Shown here: positions 8,359 through 17,659 of the stretch, in pieces
Layout: each line of letters starts with the position of its first letter
Position numbering within the stretch: position 1 is the stretch's first letter
Origin: Prorocentrum cordatum
Lineage: Eukaryota; Sar; Dinophyceae; Prorocentrales; Prorocentraceae
Direction: 5' to 3'
Assembly: GCA_963575745.1 (NCBI GenBank)
Contig: CAUYUJ010014324.1
Coordinates: 247,741-272,740, forward strand
DNA: 25,000 nucleotides
Notes under the pieces: generated by a model
The model's database searches: none
What the model was told of the DNA's origin: nothing
The model's input: the letters and a program-made list of their open reading frames with translations, nothing else
Made by a program: the position numbers and the translations under genes

Positions 8359-8540
8359 CACCTAAATGTGTACACATGCATGCGTATGTGCATACATGTG
8401 TATACATGTATGTATAAACAGCTCTGTGCACATATTCACATATATTTACATTTATATATGTATATATGTGTATATCTATATACACATATGTATACACAGA
8501 TTTGTCCCGGTAACGCATATATATATATATATATACACAT
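8359..8540 (+). repeat. Compound TA/TG/CA microsatellite
   Basis: Alternating purine-pyrimidine sequence (ACATGCATGCGTATG, ATATATGTATATATG, ATATATATATATATATA at about 8517-8534). The Tyr/Ile/Cys/His-rich frames over it are artefacts. It is prone to Z-DNA or cruciform formation. Confidence 0.9.
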
Positions 8541-8880
8541 GCTACACAATTGGAAAAGAGGAGGAAGGCCAGAGGGAGAAGAAGAACGGGGAAGGGACGG
8601 AAACGATAATCGGCTACATTCGACGTGCCACCAAATGAGCCAAGTCAGGACCGTATGGGCTCTTTCCTTGCCTCGGCGAGGCCCCGGTCACGAATTTCTG
8701 GGCCTTCCGATCCAAATCCGCCGACCCCTTAGGGTTCATCGGCGTGTGAGATCTTCCCCCTCCCCAAACCCCTCCCCCGGGAGCCCGGTCCGGTCGATTT
8801 GAAGGGGGGGGGGGGTCCGGCCAAATTCCCCGATTCCCCCGATTCCCCCGGGGGTGTCATCCGTTCCCGAAAATCCTGCA
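8541..8880. other. No gene recognised
   Basis: A GA-rich stretch (8550-8610) followed by GC-rich sequence with C and G runs at 8805-8855 (repeated GATTCCCC words at 8829-8850). Nothing else seen. Confidence 0.5.
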
Positions 8881-10180
8881 AGGACTCCTCCGGTGGCCTC
8901 GAAATGGCCCCGGGACGCCAAACGAGCGCTCCAAGACGCCCAAGGTGGCCCAAAGACGGGCTACGAGGCCTCCTAGACGGCACAAGAGGCCCCCACGAGG
9001 CCCCAAGAGGCCTCCAAGATGCGTCCCAAGAGGGTCCCTAGACGCAAGAATTTGCCCATTCCCTCCGTTAAACGTGCATTTTTCACAATTTCGCTTTCTG
9101 GGTTTTCCGATGCTCCCAGACGGCCCAAGAGGCCCCCAAGACCGCCCCAAGACGGCCCAAGAAACCTCCAAGAGGGTCCCAAAATAGCCCAAGAGGGCCC
9201 CAAGACGGGCCAACAAGCGTCCAAGACGGCCCAAGAGGGCCCCGAAAACGGCCCCAAGAGCGCTCCAGGAGCGCTCCGAGTGGCCTCAAAGAGAGCTCAA
9301 TATGGTCCCACACGGTCCAAGAGCGATCAACGACACCGAAGACGGCCTCCAGACGGCCCAAGATGCCCCCAAGAGGCCCCCAGAGGCATCCAAGATGCGC
9401 CCCAAGAGGGCCTCTAGACGCAAAAAGTTGACCCGTTCCGTTCGTAAAACATATATGTTTCACAAATTCGCCTTTTGGGCTTTCCGACGCTCCCGAACGG
9501 CCCAAGAGGCCCCCAAGACCGCACCAAGACGGTCCAAAAAACCTCCAAGAGGGCCCCAAGACAGCCAAAGAGGGCGCCAAGACGGCTTAACAGGCGCCGA
9601 AGACGGCCCAAGAAAGCCCCGAAGACGGCCCCAAGAGCGCTCCAGGAGAGCTCCAAGTGGCTCCCCAGAGAGCTCAACATGGTCCCACACGGTCCAAGAG
9701 CGATCGAAGACACCCGAGATGGCCTCCAGCTGGCCCAAGACGCCCCCAAGGGGCCTCCAAGATGCGTCCCAAGAGGGTCCCTAGACCCTAAAAAATCATC
9801 CTTTCCTTTGTAAACCGTGCAGTTTTCACAAATTCGCCTCGTGGGTTTTCCGACGCTCCAAGGCGGCCCAAGAGGCCCCGAAGACCGCCCCAAGACGGCC
9901 CAAGAGACCCCCAAGACAGCCCCACGACGGCCCAAGATGGCCCCAAGACGGCCCAAGAGGTCCCCAAGACGGCCCAAGAAGGCTCCAAAACGGCACCAAG
10001 AGGGGCCCAAGAGGGCAACCAAAAATTCAAAAATCTAGCTTTCCGCCCCCACGAGCCCCAGGGGGCCCCAAGATTGCACCAAGAGGCCGCCAGAGGCCCC
10101 CAAGTGGCCACCAAGACGCCCCAAACATCCCCCAAGAGGCCCCAGGGAAGCCTCCAAAAGACCCCCAGACGCTTCCGCAT
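8880..10180 (+). repeat. 10-11-bp periodic satellite in ~370-bp units
   Basis: The base unit is CGGCCCCAAGA with variants (GGGCCCCAAGA, GCGCTCCAAGA), repeating every 10-11 bp. It is organised in higher-order units separated by a unique-looking ~80-bp spacer containing TTTCACAAATTCG, at 9081, 9458 and 9824. Each spacer is preceded by AAGATGCG(T/C)CCCAAGAGGG. A second marker, ATGGTCCCACACGGTCCAAG, occurs at 9302 and 9679. All frames on both strands stay open (for example minus LGPSWAVLG-type chains), so the long ORFs here do not indicate genes. Shorter blocks recur at 14720-15010 and 23935-24040. Confidence 0.85.
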
Positions 10181-10745
10181 TGCGAGCCGTCAAGCCAACT
10201 GCAATGCACTCCGCGCATGCAGCCTTACTCTTCCTCGCGGCGTGCTCACAATCTTGCTCGGCGCTAATGTGCTGTTGCTGCGCGCACTGTTTCGTGCGCG
10301 CTGCGAACGTCCACAGCCTCTTCACCCGTTTCGACTCATCTGCCGCATCTTTCGCGGCGATGCTTCGCTGATCACAGCTTCCACACGCTACTCTTGCTCC
10401 TTTCGTTTTCCGGTGATCCTCCACTTGGTTGAGGGTCCAAAGGCCGACCTCCCAGAAGGACACCCCGCACCCGGGTGCACAGCACGCAAGGCGCTCGCAA
10501 AACACGCCCCAGACCACCGGCATCACGCAAACATTTGGACCCCCTACGTATCTGCCACCACCCGCGCGCGACACCGCACCCTCACACAAGACGCCGCTGG
10601 CCAGAAACTCCTGGCCTCGCAACAGTCACAGAAGGGGTCGGCGGATGTGGCGTAAGCCTGTAGAATCTGAAAAGCGTCCGGAAACCAAATCACCCACCCC
10701 GAGCCCAAACTGGTCAAGTGCTTGTCGCGTCCTGACTGGGGAAAC
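10181..10745. other. No gene recognised
   Basis: After the satellite the composition changes (10190-10400 has TGCGCGC-type words and fewer homopurine runs). A 64-codon plus frame (10180-10371) is Cys/Ala/Ser-rich and a longer overlapping minus frame (10622-10035) is rich in Ala/Lys/Glu. Neither has a domain I recognise, and both continue into repeat sequence. Confidence 0.4.
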
Positions 10746-10750
10746 CAAAA

Positions 10751-10890
10751 GGCACCGATACCGCTACTCCCCGGACCTCTCCCGGGGTGCGTTCTGACCA
10801 GGATTTCGAGGCGAATCCAGCGGTGGCGACGAGAACCGCCCAGGAAGCCCAAAAAGAAAAAAAAACGGGCGAAGGGTAGCGGTATGGGCA
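10751..10890. mobile_element. Family D inverted-repeat element, copy D1
   Basis: The left end GGCACCGATACCGCTACTCC mirrors the right end GGGTAGCGGTATGGGCA, about 17-20 bp with mismatches. The interior contains CCCCGGACCTCTCCCGGGGT and CCAGCGGTGGCGACGAG. D2 (12780-12919) has the same ends and interior. No convincing target duplication. Minus-strand frames run open through both copies with similar peptides (SSPPLD...), which reflects nucleotide conservation and is not proof of coding. Confidence 0.65.
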
Positions 10891-11421
10891 TCTTTTCCTC
10901 CTCCGACTGACTGCGCACGCAAGAGTGCCGCTCTTGCGCGCGCACTCAGGCTGCAAAAGCAAGGACTCTCTCCCCGCCGAACCCCCCTCCCACGGGACGG
11001 GGCAGGAGTGCAGAGCCGGCCGCACTCGGCCCGGGCATATGTCCACCTGCAGGCGGATCCTGTAAGAACAATAAAGAACACCGAAACGAAGGATTGCAAA
11101 AAAAAACCGTTTTTTTTTGCAATCCTGCAATCCAAATTTTTTTTTGCAATCCGGGTTTTTTTTTGCAATCCTTCGTTTTTTTTTGCAATCCGGTTTTTTT
11201 TTTGCAATCCGCTGAACAAAGGATCAGAGAGCACGAGAGATCGTCACCAGACTGCTCTGCCACCGTTGGTGCACAGATTCCTCCCGTAGGGGGGGGGCAT
11301 GCCCGACGTGAGGCTGCGCGCAGGAGCGGCCCCAGCGGGTCAGGCGCGGCCTCCGGTGCGCGGCCGTCGAGAGGCCGCAGGCACACATCCGCCCGGGCCG
11401 CTGCTGCTCGGCGGCGAGCAA
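10764..11421 (-). CDS. Candidate split ORF interrupted by element A4
   Basis: Unrecognised. An open minus frame from 11421 to 11308 (38 codons, ...RWGRSCAQPH) ends exactly at GTCGGGC, the start of A4. After the element, GGGCCGAG at 11025 could be the acceptor. The joined phase-0 frame continues CGRLCTPAPSRGRGVRRGES and on for about 87 codons to a stop at 10764, running through element D1. The open frame is long, but the sequence is Arg/Ala/Ser-rich and GC-rich, so chance openness is plausible. Confidence 0.22.
11025..11311 (-). mobile_element. Family A element, copy A4, enlarged by a tandem repeat
   Basis: The left arm (11025-11058; GGGCATATGTCCACCTGCAGG) pairs with the right arm (11276-11311; CCCGTAGGGGGGGGGCATGC). 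The family motif is present as GATCGTCACCAGACTGCT (about 11239-11256). At 287 bp it is longer than its siblings because the poly-T/GCAATCC array sits inside. Possible target duplication GGCCGC/GGCTGC (transition only). Minus-strand GT start and AG end. Confidence 0.75.
11091..11210 (+). repeat. 19-20-bp tandem array of T-run plus GCAATCC
   Basis: GCAATCC recurs at 11119, 11127, 11146, 11165, 11185 and 11204. The last five are 19-20 bp apart, each preceded by 8-10 T. The array is headed by one inverted unit (GGATTGCAAAAAAAAACCG at 11091), so the first two units can form a hairpin. It lies wholly within element A4. Confidence 0.9.
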
Positions 11422-11641
11422 AGGGGGGGAAGGCGGAGAGGAACAAGAATGCCCACTCTCGGGGGGGATCGCAAGGGGCAGGGTAGAGAATCAGCTCGCG
11501 TGGCTGATGTTCCCAGCGCCTCCCGGCGACGGGAGGCGCCCATGTGTCGAGGAATGGGCCCAGCGGCGGGGCCGAGACCAGCTGCATGCAGCAGATTTCG
11601 TAACCCCCCCTGTCCCTATCCCCCCATTTCGTTCGGACCGA
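11408..11641 (+). mobile_element. Family B inverted-repeat element, copy B3 (diverged)
   Basis: The left end TCGGCGGCGAGCAAAGGGGG pairs with the right end CCCCCCATTTCGTTCGGACCGA. The interior matches B1 and B2: AATCAGCT...AGCTGAT-like hairpin, GCGCCTCCCGGCG, ATGTGTCGAGGAATGGGCCC, CCAGCTGCATGCAGCAGATT, TCGTAACCCCCCC. The 5-bp flanks (GCTGC, GCCAG) no longer match. A partial second left end (TCGGAGGCGAGCGAGGGGGC, 11669-11735) follows downstream. Confidence 0.7.
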
Positions 11642-11744
11642 GCCAGACACAGCCGCCCGAGCCGCCAGTAGTCGGAGGCGAGCGAGGGGGCAAATGGAGA
11701 AGGACAGGGCCCACTCCAATCGGGGAGACGTAAGACTCGGGTAC

Positions 11745-12300
11745 GGGGGACTCGGGTTCACCTGACGGGGTCATCATGAAGATGACGAGGCCCAATCAGA
11801 AATTTGATGCGAGATCCCGCTGCAAACATCCCACGAAAACCCGACCGTCAAAATCCAGGACGCGCTTGTCAGAAAGCGTCGGCAAACCCGAGTCTTACGT
11901 TTCCCCGATCCAAAGGCGGCGGGACTTCTCAGAAGCCCTCGCGCCTTCGAAGAAGTGTTCTGTGGGGAAGGCTCAGGAAACTTCTGAGAAGGCCCGCCCT
12001 CTCACTGCTCCCTCGAGTTCGCCGTCGAGTTACGGCCGGACCTAGGACAGAAGGACACCCTGCAAGAACATGAGCCCCTCTTCGAGAGGACCCGCCCCCA
12101 GGCTGCACAAGAACATCCAACACGCACGAAACACACTAAGACACCCTCTCCGAACCGGCCTCAACCTTCTACTTCGGCCCGACCGTAGCGCACCTCAGCC
12201 AACGATCGGGGGACCCAAATGGGCTCGCAACAGGAAGTCACGCCGGCCTGCGAGGGGCCTCCGCTACCCGTCGGTCGGCAAGTAGTGGGCAGAAGCATGA
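11745..12300. repeat. Short inverted repeat; otherwise no gene seen
   Basis: GGCGGGACTTCTCAGAAG (11918-11935) and CTTCTGAGAAGGCCCGCC (about 11980-11998) form a hairpin with 11946-11957 near the loop. TTCTCAGAAG also occurs in the palindrome at 1559, which may link the two. The remainder (12000-12300) is GC-rich with short plus-strand frames and nothing recognised. Confidence 0.5.
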
Positions 12301-12307
12301 AGTAGGA

Positions 12308-12466
12308 TTAGGTCGGGCGTGTCCCCCTTCAGGGGGATTTTGGGTGAAAAATTAAAATACTCAAAATATAGTCCCAACATGCTCGAAAGTAGTCAAAAAA
12401 ATAGTTCCCAGACTATTTTGGACTCTTTTTGAATATTCCTCCTGTAGAGGGACAGGCACGACTTAA
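12308..12466. mobile_element. Family A inverted-repeat element, copy A5
   Basis: Starts TTAGGTCGGGCGTGTCCCCC, ends GAGGGACAGGCACGACTTAA. Internal motif ATAGTTCCCAGACTAT at 12401-12416. Target duplication: AAGTAGGA (12300-12307) and AAGCAGAA (12467-12474), 6 of 8, all differences transitions. On the minus strand it starts with GT but no AG lies just after its end, so it is not an obvious intron in that direction. On the plus strand GT and AG are present at the ends. Confidence 0.85.
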
Positions 12467-12640
12467 AAGCAGAAAGGCGTTGGAAGTAGATTGGGCTACC
12501 GCCCGCCCTCCATACAGAGGAGGGAAGAGGGAAGACCACCCCACCTTGGAAGTGGGAAGGCGCCTGAAAGCAGATTGGGATCTGGGGATCCAGAAATACC
12601 TACATTCAACGACCAGCAAGAGAAGGGTGACACGGGGGTG
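12467..12640 (-). other. Weak coding-like frame beside A5
   Basis: The minus frame reading CRYFWIPRSQSAFRRLPTSK runs open from 12619 to the start of A5 at 12466. The composition is protein-like, but there is no family match and no clear acceptor on the far side of the element. I record it as possible exon remnant only. Confidence 0.15.
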
Positions 12641-12689
12641 GTCCCCCTATTGGCAAGTGAGCTCAAGACTCCTCCCTCCGCATCGGCCT

Positions 12690-12775
12690 TGGCCCCAACT
12701 CCGGCCCCGGTCGGCCCCGGTCCTGGCCCCATCCTGGCCCCAGCCCTGGCCCCCGGCCCCGGCTCTGGGGAGACC
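12690..12775 (+). repeat. GGCCCCGGTC/CTGGCCCC short tandem repeat
   Basis: Degenerate 6-12-bp units of CCCCGGTCGGCCCCGGTCCT and CTGGCCCCAGCCCTGGCCCC type. A related block lies at 13566-13640. Confidence 0.7.
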
Positions 12776-12779
12776 ACAA

Positions 12780-12919
12780 GGCACCGATATACCGCTACTC
12801 CCCGGACCTGTCCCAGGGTGTGTTCTGACCAGACTTTCGGGGAAAGTCCAACGGTGGCGACGAGCGCTTCCGAGGAGGCCGAAACATTGGACAACGGGCA
12901 TATGGGTATAGCGGTGCCC
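12780..12919. mobile_element. Family D inverted-repeat element, copy D2
   Basis: Left end GGCACCGATATACCGCTACT, right end GGGTATAGCGGTGCCC (inverse). The interior shares CCCCGGACCTGTCCCAGGGT and GGTGGCGACGAGCG with D1. It shares about 20 bp of left flank with D1 (CTGGGGA-ACCA-AAGG), so the true element may start earlier. Confidence 0.65.
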
Positions 12920-12965
12920 AGGCCCCCGACGTCATGATTTTTTCCACAACTTCGACCCCCAGAGG

Positions 12966-13003
12966 TGGAGGAGGAGGAGGAGGAGGAGGAGGAGGAGGAG
13001 GAG
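12966..13003 (+). repeat. GGA trinucleotide run
   Basis: About 12 GGA units. The poly-Pro minus frame across it is an artefact. Confidence 0.95.
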
Positions 13004-13152
13004 GTCTGGGCCCCTTCCCGGCGGGGACCAACTTCTCAGCCCGAGCCGTTCTCTGCTGACGGCCGCCGGGGCTCCGGGCGAGGGCCCCCAGCTGGGCCGA
13101 AGATAGCGGAAAACCTCCCGTCGTGATCTGTGTCGCAACGCGAGGGGGGCTG

Positions 13153-13559
13153 GGTACCCTGACCTTCCAGAGTGCTGAAAAATAGCCCTCGAGACCTACA
13201 GGCTTATCTGGGCTGCCAAAAGCTCGACAGGTTCGTGTCGTGACGACCCCGGCAATGGTTTCTGACACCGCGTGGACCGTTCAGCCTTGAACGATCGGCC
13301 GTTTCCGCAACGTCCGATCGTTCAACATCGACCGATTCTGGGTCGCTTGCGGCGTTCAAGGTCGAACGCCGGCGGCGGGGTCGCCGCTGGTCGACACGAC
13401 GCGAACCTTCCGTACCCTGACCTGCCAGAGTGCTAAAAAATAGCCCTCGAGACCTACAGACCTATCTGGGCTGCCAAAAACTCGACAGGAATTAAGGTGT
13501 CGAGGTCCTGGTGCTATTTTTTAGCCCTCCTGGAAGGTCAGGGCACGGCGGTACGGGTA
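13153..13559. repeat. Family E: direct copies plus inverted end, with nested hairpin
   Basis: An ~79-bp sequence (GTACCCTGACCTTCCAGAGT ... CTGCCAAAAGCTCGACAGG) occurs at 13153-13231 and again at 13411-13489. Its start recurs inverted at 13511-13559 (GCTATTTTTTAGCCCTCCTG ... GTACGG), so the second copy forms a ~150-bp hairpin. Between the direct copies is another inverted pair, GTTCGTGTCGTGACGAC (13231-13247) and GTCGACACGACGCGAAC (13390-13406), enclosing GAACGATCGG...CCGATCGTTC. This looks like one inverted-repeat element inserted in, or between copies of, another. Confidence 0.75.
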
Positions 13560-13708
13560 CCTTCTCCTCCTCTGAGGCTCCGGCCCTGGCCGCGGCTCTG
13601 GCGCAAGGCCCCCCGCTCCCTGCCCCAGCCCTGGCCGCACACCAGGCACGGGCCGCCAGGCCTCCACGACACAGCAGGCAGGAGCTCGACCACAAGAGAC
13701 CGCGACAG

Positions 13709-13943
13709 GTTGTTTCTGTGTCCAACTGGGGGTTTCTGTGTCCCCGTTGGGTGTTTCTGTGTCCCGCGCCGCCCGGGGGTCCCCAGGATGAGTGTTTCTA
13801 TGTCCGCTATGATGCCGTTCTAATGCGTTTCGTATTGTGCGACGAGACCCATCTTCTCGCGGAAATCAAACCGTTGTCCAATAGGGGAAACTTTTGCGTC
13901 CAGGATTTTGTGGACGCGGGACACTTTGGAGTTTCTGTGTCCG
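13709..13943 (+). repeat. TTTCTGTGTCC array, left arm
   Basis: The motif occurs at 13713, 13733, 13754, 13795 (TTTCTATGTCC) and 13932, spaced 20, 21 and 41 bp for the first four. It is mirrored in inverted orientation at 15255-15377, on the other side of the TAC tract. Confidence 0.85.
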
Positions 13944-13987
13944 CCACCTTGTGCTCTTGTGGCATCGTGTGTATGTCATGCTTGTGG

Positions 13988-14695
<708 letters not shown>

Positions 14696-14719
14696 CCGCC
14701 TTTTCGCTCCCAATGGCCA

Positions 14720-15010
14720 TCCGAGGCCCCAATATGGCTCCAAGATGGCCCATGAAGGCTCCAAGAGAGGCCCAGGAGAGCCCCAAGACGGCCCCAAGAG
14801 CGCCCCAAAAGGGCTCCAAGAGGAGTCCAGGAGACGATTTCTGGGGCTCCCGAGGGGCAGGACTAATTGAATCTCCCCTCGGGTTTGATCGATGTCCTCC
14901 AAGACGGGCCCAAGAGCGCCCCTAAAGCCCCCAAGAGCGCCCAAGAGGCGCTCATGAGGCCCCGAGAGGCCCCAAGATGGCCTCAAGAGGCTCCCAAGAG
15001 GCCCCCAAGA
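14720..15010 (+). repeat. Second block of the GGCCCCAAGA satellite
   Basis: Same 10-11-bp words (GGCCCCAAGATGGC, GAGCGCCCCAAAAGGGCTCC) as 8880-10180, interrupted by 14835-14890. Open frames are artefacts. Confidence 0.8.
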
Positions 15011-15245
15011 GGCTCTCTCGGGAAGTCCAAGAGGCTCTCTCGGGAAGTCCAAGAGGCTCTCTCGGGAAGTCCAAGAGGCTCTCTCGGGAAGTCCAAGAGG
15101 CTCTCTCGGGAAGTCCAAGAGGCTCTCTCGGGAAGTCCAAGAGGCTCTCTCGGGAAGTCCAAGAGGCTCTCTCGGGAAGTCCAAGAGGTCGGGAAGTCCA
15201 AGAGGCGGCTCGGGAAGTCCAAGAGGCGCGTCGGGAAGTCCAAGA
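15011..15245 (+). repeat. 22-bp minisatellite, 8 identical units plus variants
   Basis: GGCTCTCTCGGGAAGTCCAA plus GA, repeated without change at 15011, 15033, 15055, 15077, 15099, 15121, 15143 and 15165, then three variants of 17-21 bp. It begins where the satellite word CCCCCAAGAGGC ends, so it likely arose from it. 22 is not a multiple of 3, yet all frames stay open (REVQEALSGSPRGSLGKSKR periodic peptide). Confidence 0.95.
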
Positions 15246-15254
15246 GGCGCGCTG

Positions 15255-15377
15255 GGACACAGAAACTCCCAACCCAGACCCACTCCAAGACACACATACA
15301 CTGGGACACAGAAACACCCTATCTGGACACAGAAACACTCATCGAGGACACCGAAACCCCCATCTGGACACAAAAAC
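15255..15377 (-). repeat. TTTCTGTGTCC array, right arm (inverted)
   Basis: GGACACAGAAA or variants at 15255, 15304, 15325, 15346 and 15366. Reading from the outside inward, the spacings (20, 21, 21 bp) mirror the left arm, and sequence between the motifs also matches (CCAGATGGGGGTTT against CCAACTGGGGGTTT). Confidence 0.85.
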
Positions 15378-15384
15378 ACCTTTT

Positions 15385-15814
15385 CTCCAAGAGACCCGCC
15401 GCGAGAAGCCCAACCACTGAGACCCCAGGACGTCCATGGACTTCTGGTGCGGGAGCGGCACGCTCTCCATCAGCCAAACCATCGGAAGCCACTCCCTGGG
15501 CACCCTGGAGGCAGGCAGGATGTTCCTTGGCATGGGTCTCCACTGGACCTGTCGACGGCCGGCGGGTGCCCAGGCATCGTCTGGCACTGCTCCATGCAGT
15601 GCGGAACCCGCACGAGCGGAAAGGGGGAGGTTACCCAGACATGATCGCGTCGTGAAAAAAAACAGGACGGGCGCGGTGTTTCACTATTTGCGGGCCCTGG
15701 GGGCCCTTGCCAGGCCTCGGGAGCGTCTACAAACGGCTCAGGATGAAAATCCAGTCCTGGGGAAAGGGTCCAGACTTCTGGGGACGCCGTCCTGAAAGAT
15801 CAGGACGTCGCATG
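15385..15814. other. No gene recognised
   Basis: Mixed-composition sequence, less repetitive than its surroundings. Overlapping open frames exist on plus (15436-15795, starting MDFWCGSGTLSISQTIGSHS) and minus (15339-15587), but I cannot assign either. The word AAGGGTCCAGACTTCTGGGG at 15764-15783 is related to words at 2400 and 6890. Confidence 0.4.
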
Positions 15815-16026
15815 TCTGGGTACGAAATCTGCTACACGCTGCTCATTTCCGCTGCGACGCCTGGCCCAATCCTCCATATCGAGGAATGGGCCAGGCGGCG
15901 CCGGGAGGCGGCCCAATACCATACATGGGCGCCTCCTGGCGCCAGGAGGCGCCAGGCAAATCAGCCGAGTGAGCCGACCCTTCTACCCTGCCCCTTGCGA
16001 TCCTGCCCGCTCGTGCCCCCCGAGAT
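15815..16026 (-). mobile_element. Family B element, copy B4, degenerate and inverted
   Basis: In reverse orientation it shares GGTACGAAATCTGCT, ATATCGAGGAATGGGCCAGG, ATGGGCGCCTCCTGGCGCC and TCTACCCTGCCCCTTGCGAT with B1-B3 (the last with B3 only). Terminal repeats are lost and an internal stretch is duplicated around 15880-15935. Confidence 0.6.
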
Positions 16027-16162
16027 GCAGAGGTGTGCTTCTCGATCTTCAGCCCCTGGGGGCCCCCGCCGGGAACCAGGGTTGTCAAAAGAAGCCTGCG
16101 GGGCCACGATCCTCGTGAGGGGTGCACCGGAACGGATGATGGTGATGGGTGCGGAGATCAGA

Positions 16163-16384
16163 AGCAAGGAACAGAGGAGGAAGAGGAGGAGGAGGAGGAG
16201 GAGGAGGAGGAAAGGAGGAGGAGGAGGAGAGGAGGAGGAGGAGGAGGAGGAGGAGGAGGAGGAGAGGAGGAGGAGGAGGAGGAGGAGGAGGAGGGAAGGA
16301 GGAGGAGGGGAGGAGGAAGAGAGGAGGAGAGGAGAGAGGAGGAGGAGAGGAGGAGGAGGAGGAGGAGGAGGAGGAGGAGGAGGG
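16163..16384 (+). repeat. GAG-rich purine tract
   Basis: About 220 bp of almost uninterrupted purine on the plus strand (GAGGAGGAGGAAAGGAGGAG). Followed at 16515-16675 by a pyrimidine tract. Frames give poly-Glu, poly-Arg or poly-Gly; all artefacts. Between the tracts (16385-16514) nothing is recognised. Confidence 0.95.
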
Positions 16385-16514
16385 ACGTGGGGCTACACCA
16401 CAGGATGGTTGGGGGAAGAGAGCTGCTCCGGAGGAGAGCTGGGCCCCGGGGCAGAGGGCCAGGCCCCCCACACCCGGGCCCGAGTCCTGATCCTTTTTCA
16501 CACGCTGGAGATTC

Positions 16515-16675
16515 TTTTCCTGCCCTCCCTCCCTCCCTCCCTCCCTCCCACCCTCCCTCCTCCCTCTCCCTCTTCCCCCTCCTCCTCCCCCTCCTCATCC
16601 CCCTCCTTCTCCCCCTCTTCCCCCTCCTCCTTCCCCCTCCTCCTCCTCGTCGCCCTCCTCCTCCTCCGATTCCCC
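16515..16675 (+). repeat. CCCT and CCTCCT pyrimidine tract
   Basis: CCCT units at 16520-16560, then CCTCCTCCCCC variants to 16675. With the purine tract just upstream it forms an imperfect inverted pair. Confidence 0.95.
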
Positions 16676-17009
16676 CTGGGTGGGGCTATCGGGCCCCTGT
16701 CGGTGGTGAATGGGCGGAGGCCCTTTGGTAGACCTCCATGTAGTGAAAACGGCCCAGGACCGAAACCAACGGACCCGAACCCGCAAACATGACGGCCGCG
16801 ACGCCCTCTCGCGGACCGAAGACGGCCACTTCGCTAATCGACGTGTCCGGGTAGGAGGTCTGTCCACCCCCGAGAGATCTCTGGCTCTCGAGACTTCTGG
16901 CTCGGGCCTCCGGCGGCCGATCTCGGGACGATGTCCGCAGCTGCTGGAAGGCTGGCCTCCCGAGGCTGGAGAACAGAGAGCCCACGAGAACTCACAAACA
17001 ACAACAACA
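16676..17009. other. No gene recognised
   Basis: Moderately complex GC-rich sequence. Overlapping frames on both strands (for example 16985-16686 minus) are open, but none has a recognisable domain or splice structure I can defend. Confidence 0.4.
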
Positions 17010-17145
17010 ACTCCTCCTCCTCCTCCTCCTCCTCTTCGTCCTGCTCCTCCTCCTCCTCCTCCTCCTCCTCTTCCTCCTCCTCCTCCATTCTTTCTCCTGC
17101 CCCTCGTCCTCTTCGTCCTTCTCCTCCTCCTCCTCCCTCATTCTT
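17010..17145 (+). repeat. CTC/TCC pyrimidine tract
   Basis: TCCTCCTCC runs with short interruptions (TTCGTCCTGC, CATTCTTTC, CGTCCTCTTC). Confidence 0.95.
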
Positions 17146-17229
17146 TTTCCGCATAGTGAATGACTTCTCTCTGTCGCACCCCGAGGCCAATCCGAAAGGC
17201 GGGCGGGGCGCAGGCATTCCGCCTGAGAC

Positions 17230-17444
17230 TTCCTAACCTTCCGTGATCCTGAAGCTCAACCTCTGCAACAATTTCTTAAATGGACGGCGGGACCTCGCCT
17301 TAGCGCCGTGCACATCCGTGCAACAATTGTGCAACTGTTTCACGGGTTGAGGACAAGAGGTGTTCATCATGTGGCTCTCGCCTTTGCGCCGAACACATTC
17401 GTTTCACGAGCTTAAAGTACGTTCAAGGATTCTCATGGTTCATG
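17230..17444. other. No gene recognised; AT-richer than surroundings
   Basis: A less repetitive stretch containing CAACAATTGTGCAACTGTTT (17321-17340). It may be the decayed start of the ~73-bp repeat that follows (TTTCACGAGCTTAAAG at 17402 resembles CCTTCACGGCATTGAAA at 17572). Confidence 0.4.
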
Positions 17445-17630
17445 TCCCAGCAACGGCTTCGGCACGATATCGGACTGTCAGGGCGCAACAGTTACGTTGG
17501 CTCGTGGTGCTGAAGTGCCAAGGATGGTGTTCTGGCACGATTCTGGAATGCCAAGACGCAACAGTAACGCTCCTTCACGGCATTGAAATCCCAAGAACGG
17601 TGTTTTGCCAGAACTCAGGATTTGCAAACG
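17445..17630 (+). repeat. Degenerate ~72-bp tandem repeat
   Basis: Units begin at 17445 (TCCCAGCAACGGCTTCGGCA), 17516 (TGCCAAGGATGGTGTTCTGG) and 17589 (TCCCAAGAACGGTGTTTTGC, incomplete). Shared words include GGCACGAT and ACGCAACAGT(T/A)ACG. A plus frame (17360-17662) is open across it but is not recognised. Confidence 0.65.
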
Positions 17631-17659
17631 GTTGTTTTCCAACGGGGCGCGTCTTTCAG

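Noticed and set aside
8857-10022. LGPSWAVLG-type repetitive proteins on minus and RPPRGPQDGPK-type on plus
   Set aside because: All frames of the 10-11-bp satellite stay open, so none is favoured as coding.
11091-11210. CRISPR-like array of regularly spaced repeats
   Set aside because: The repeat is only 7 bp plus a T run, spacers are homopolymeric, and no cas-like genes are present in a eukaryotic context.
13153-13489. Direct repeats as LTRs of a retrotransposon
   Set aside because: The copies are only ~79 bp with ~180 bp between them, and no primer-binding site, polypurine tract or coding region is seen; the inverted third copy fits a hairpin element better.
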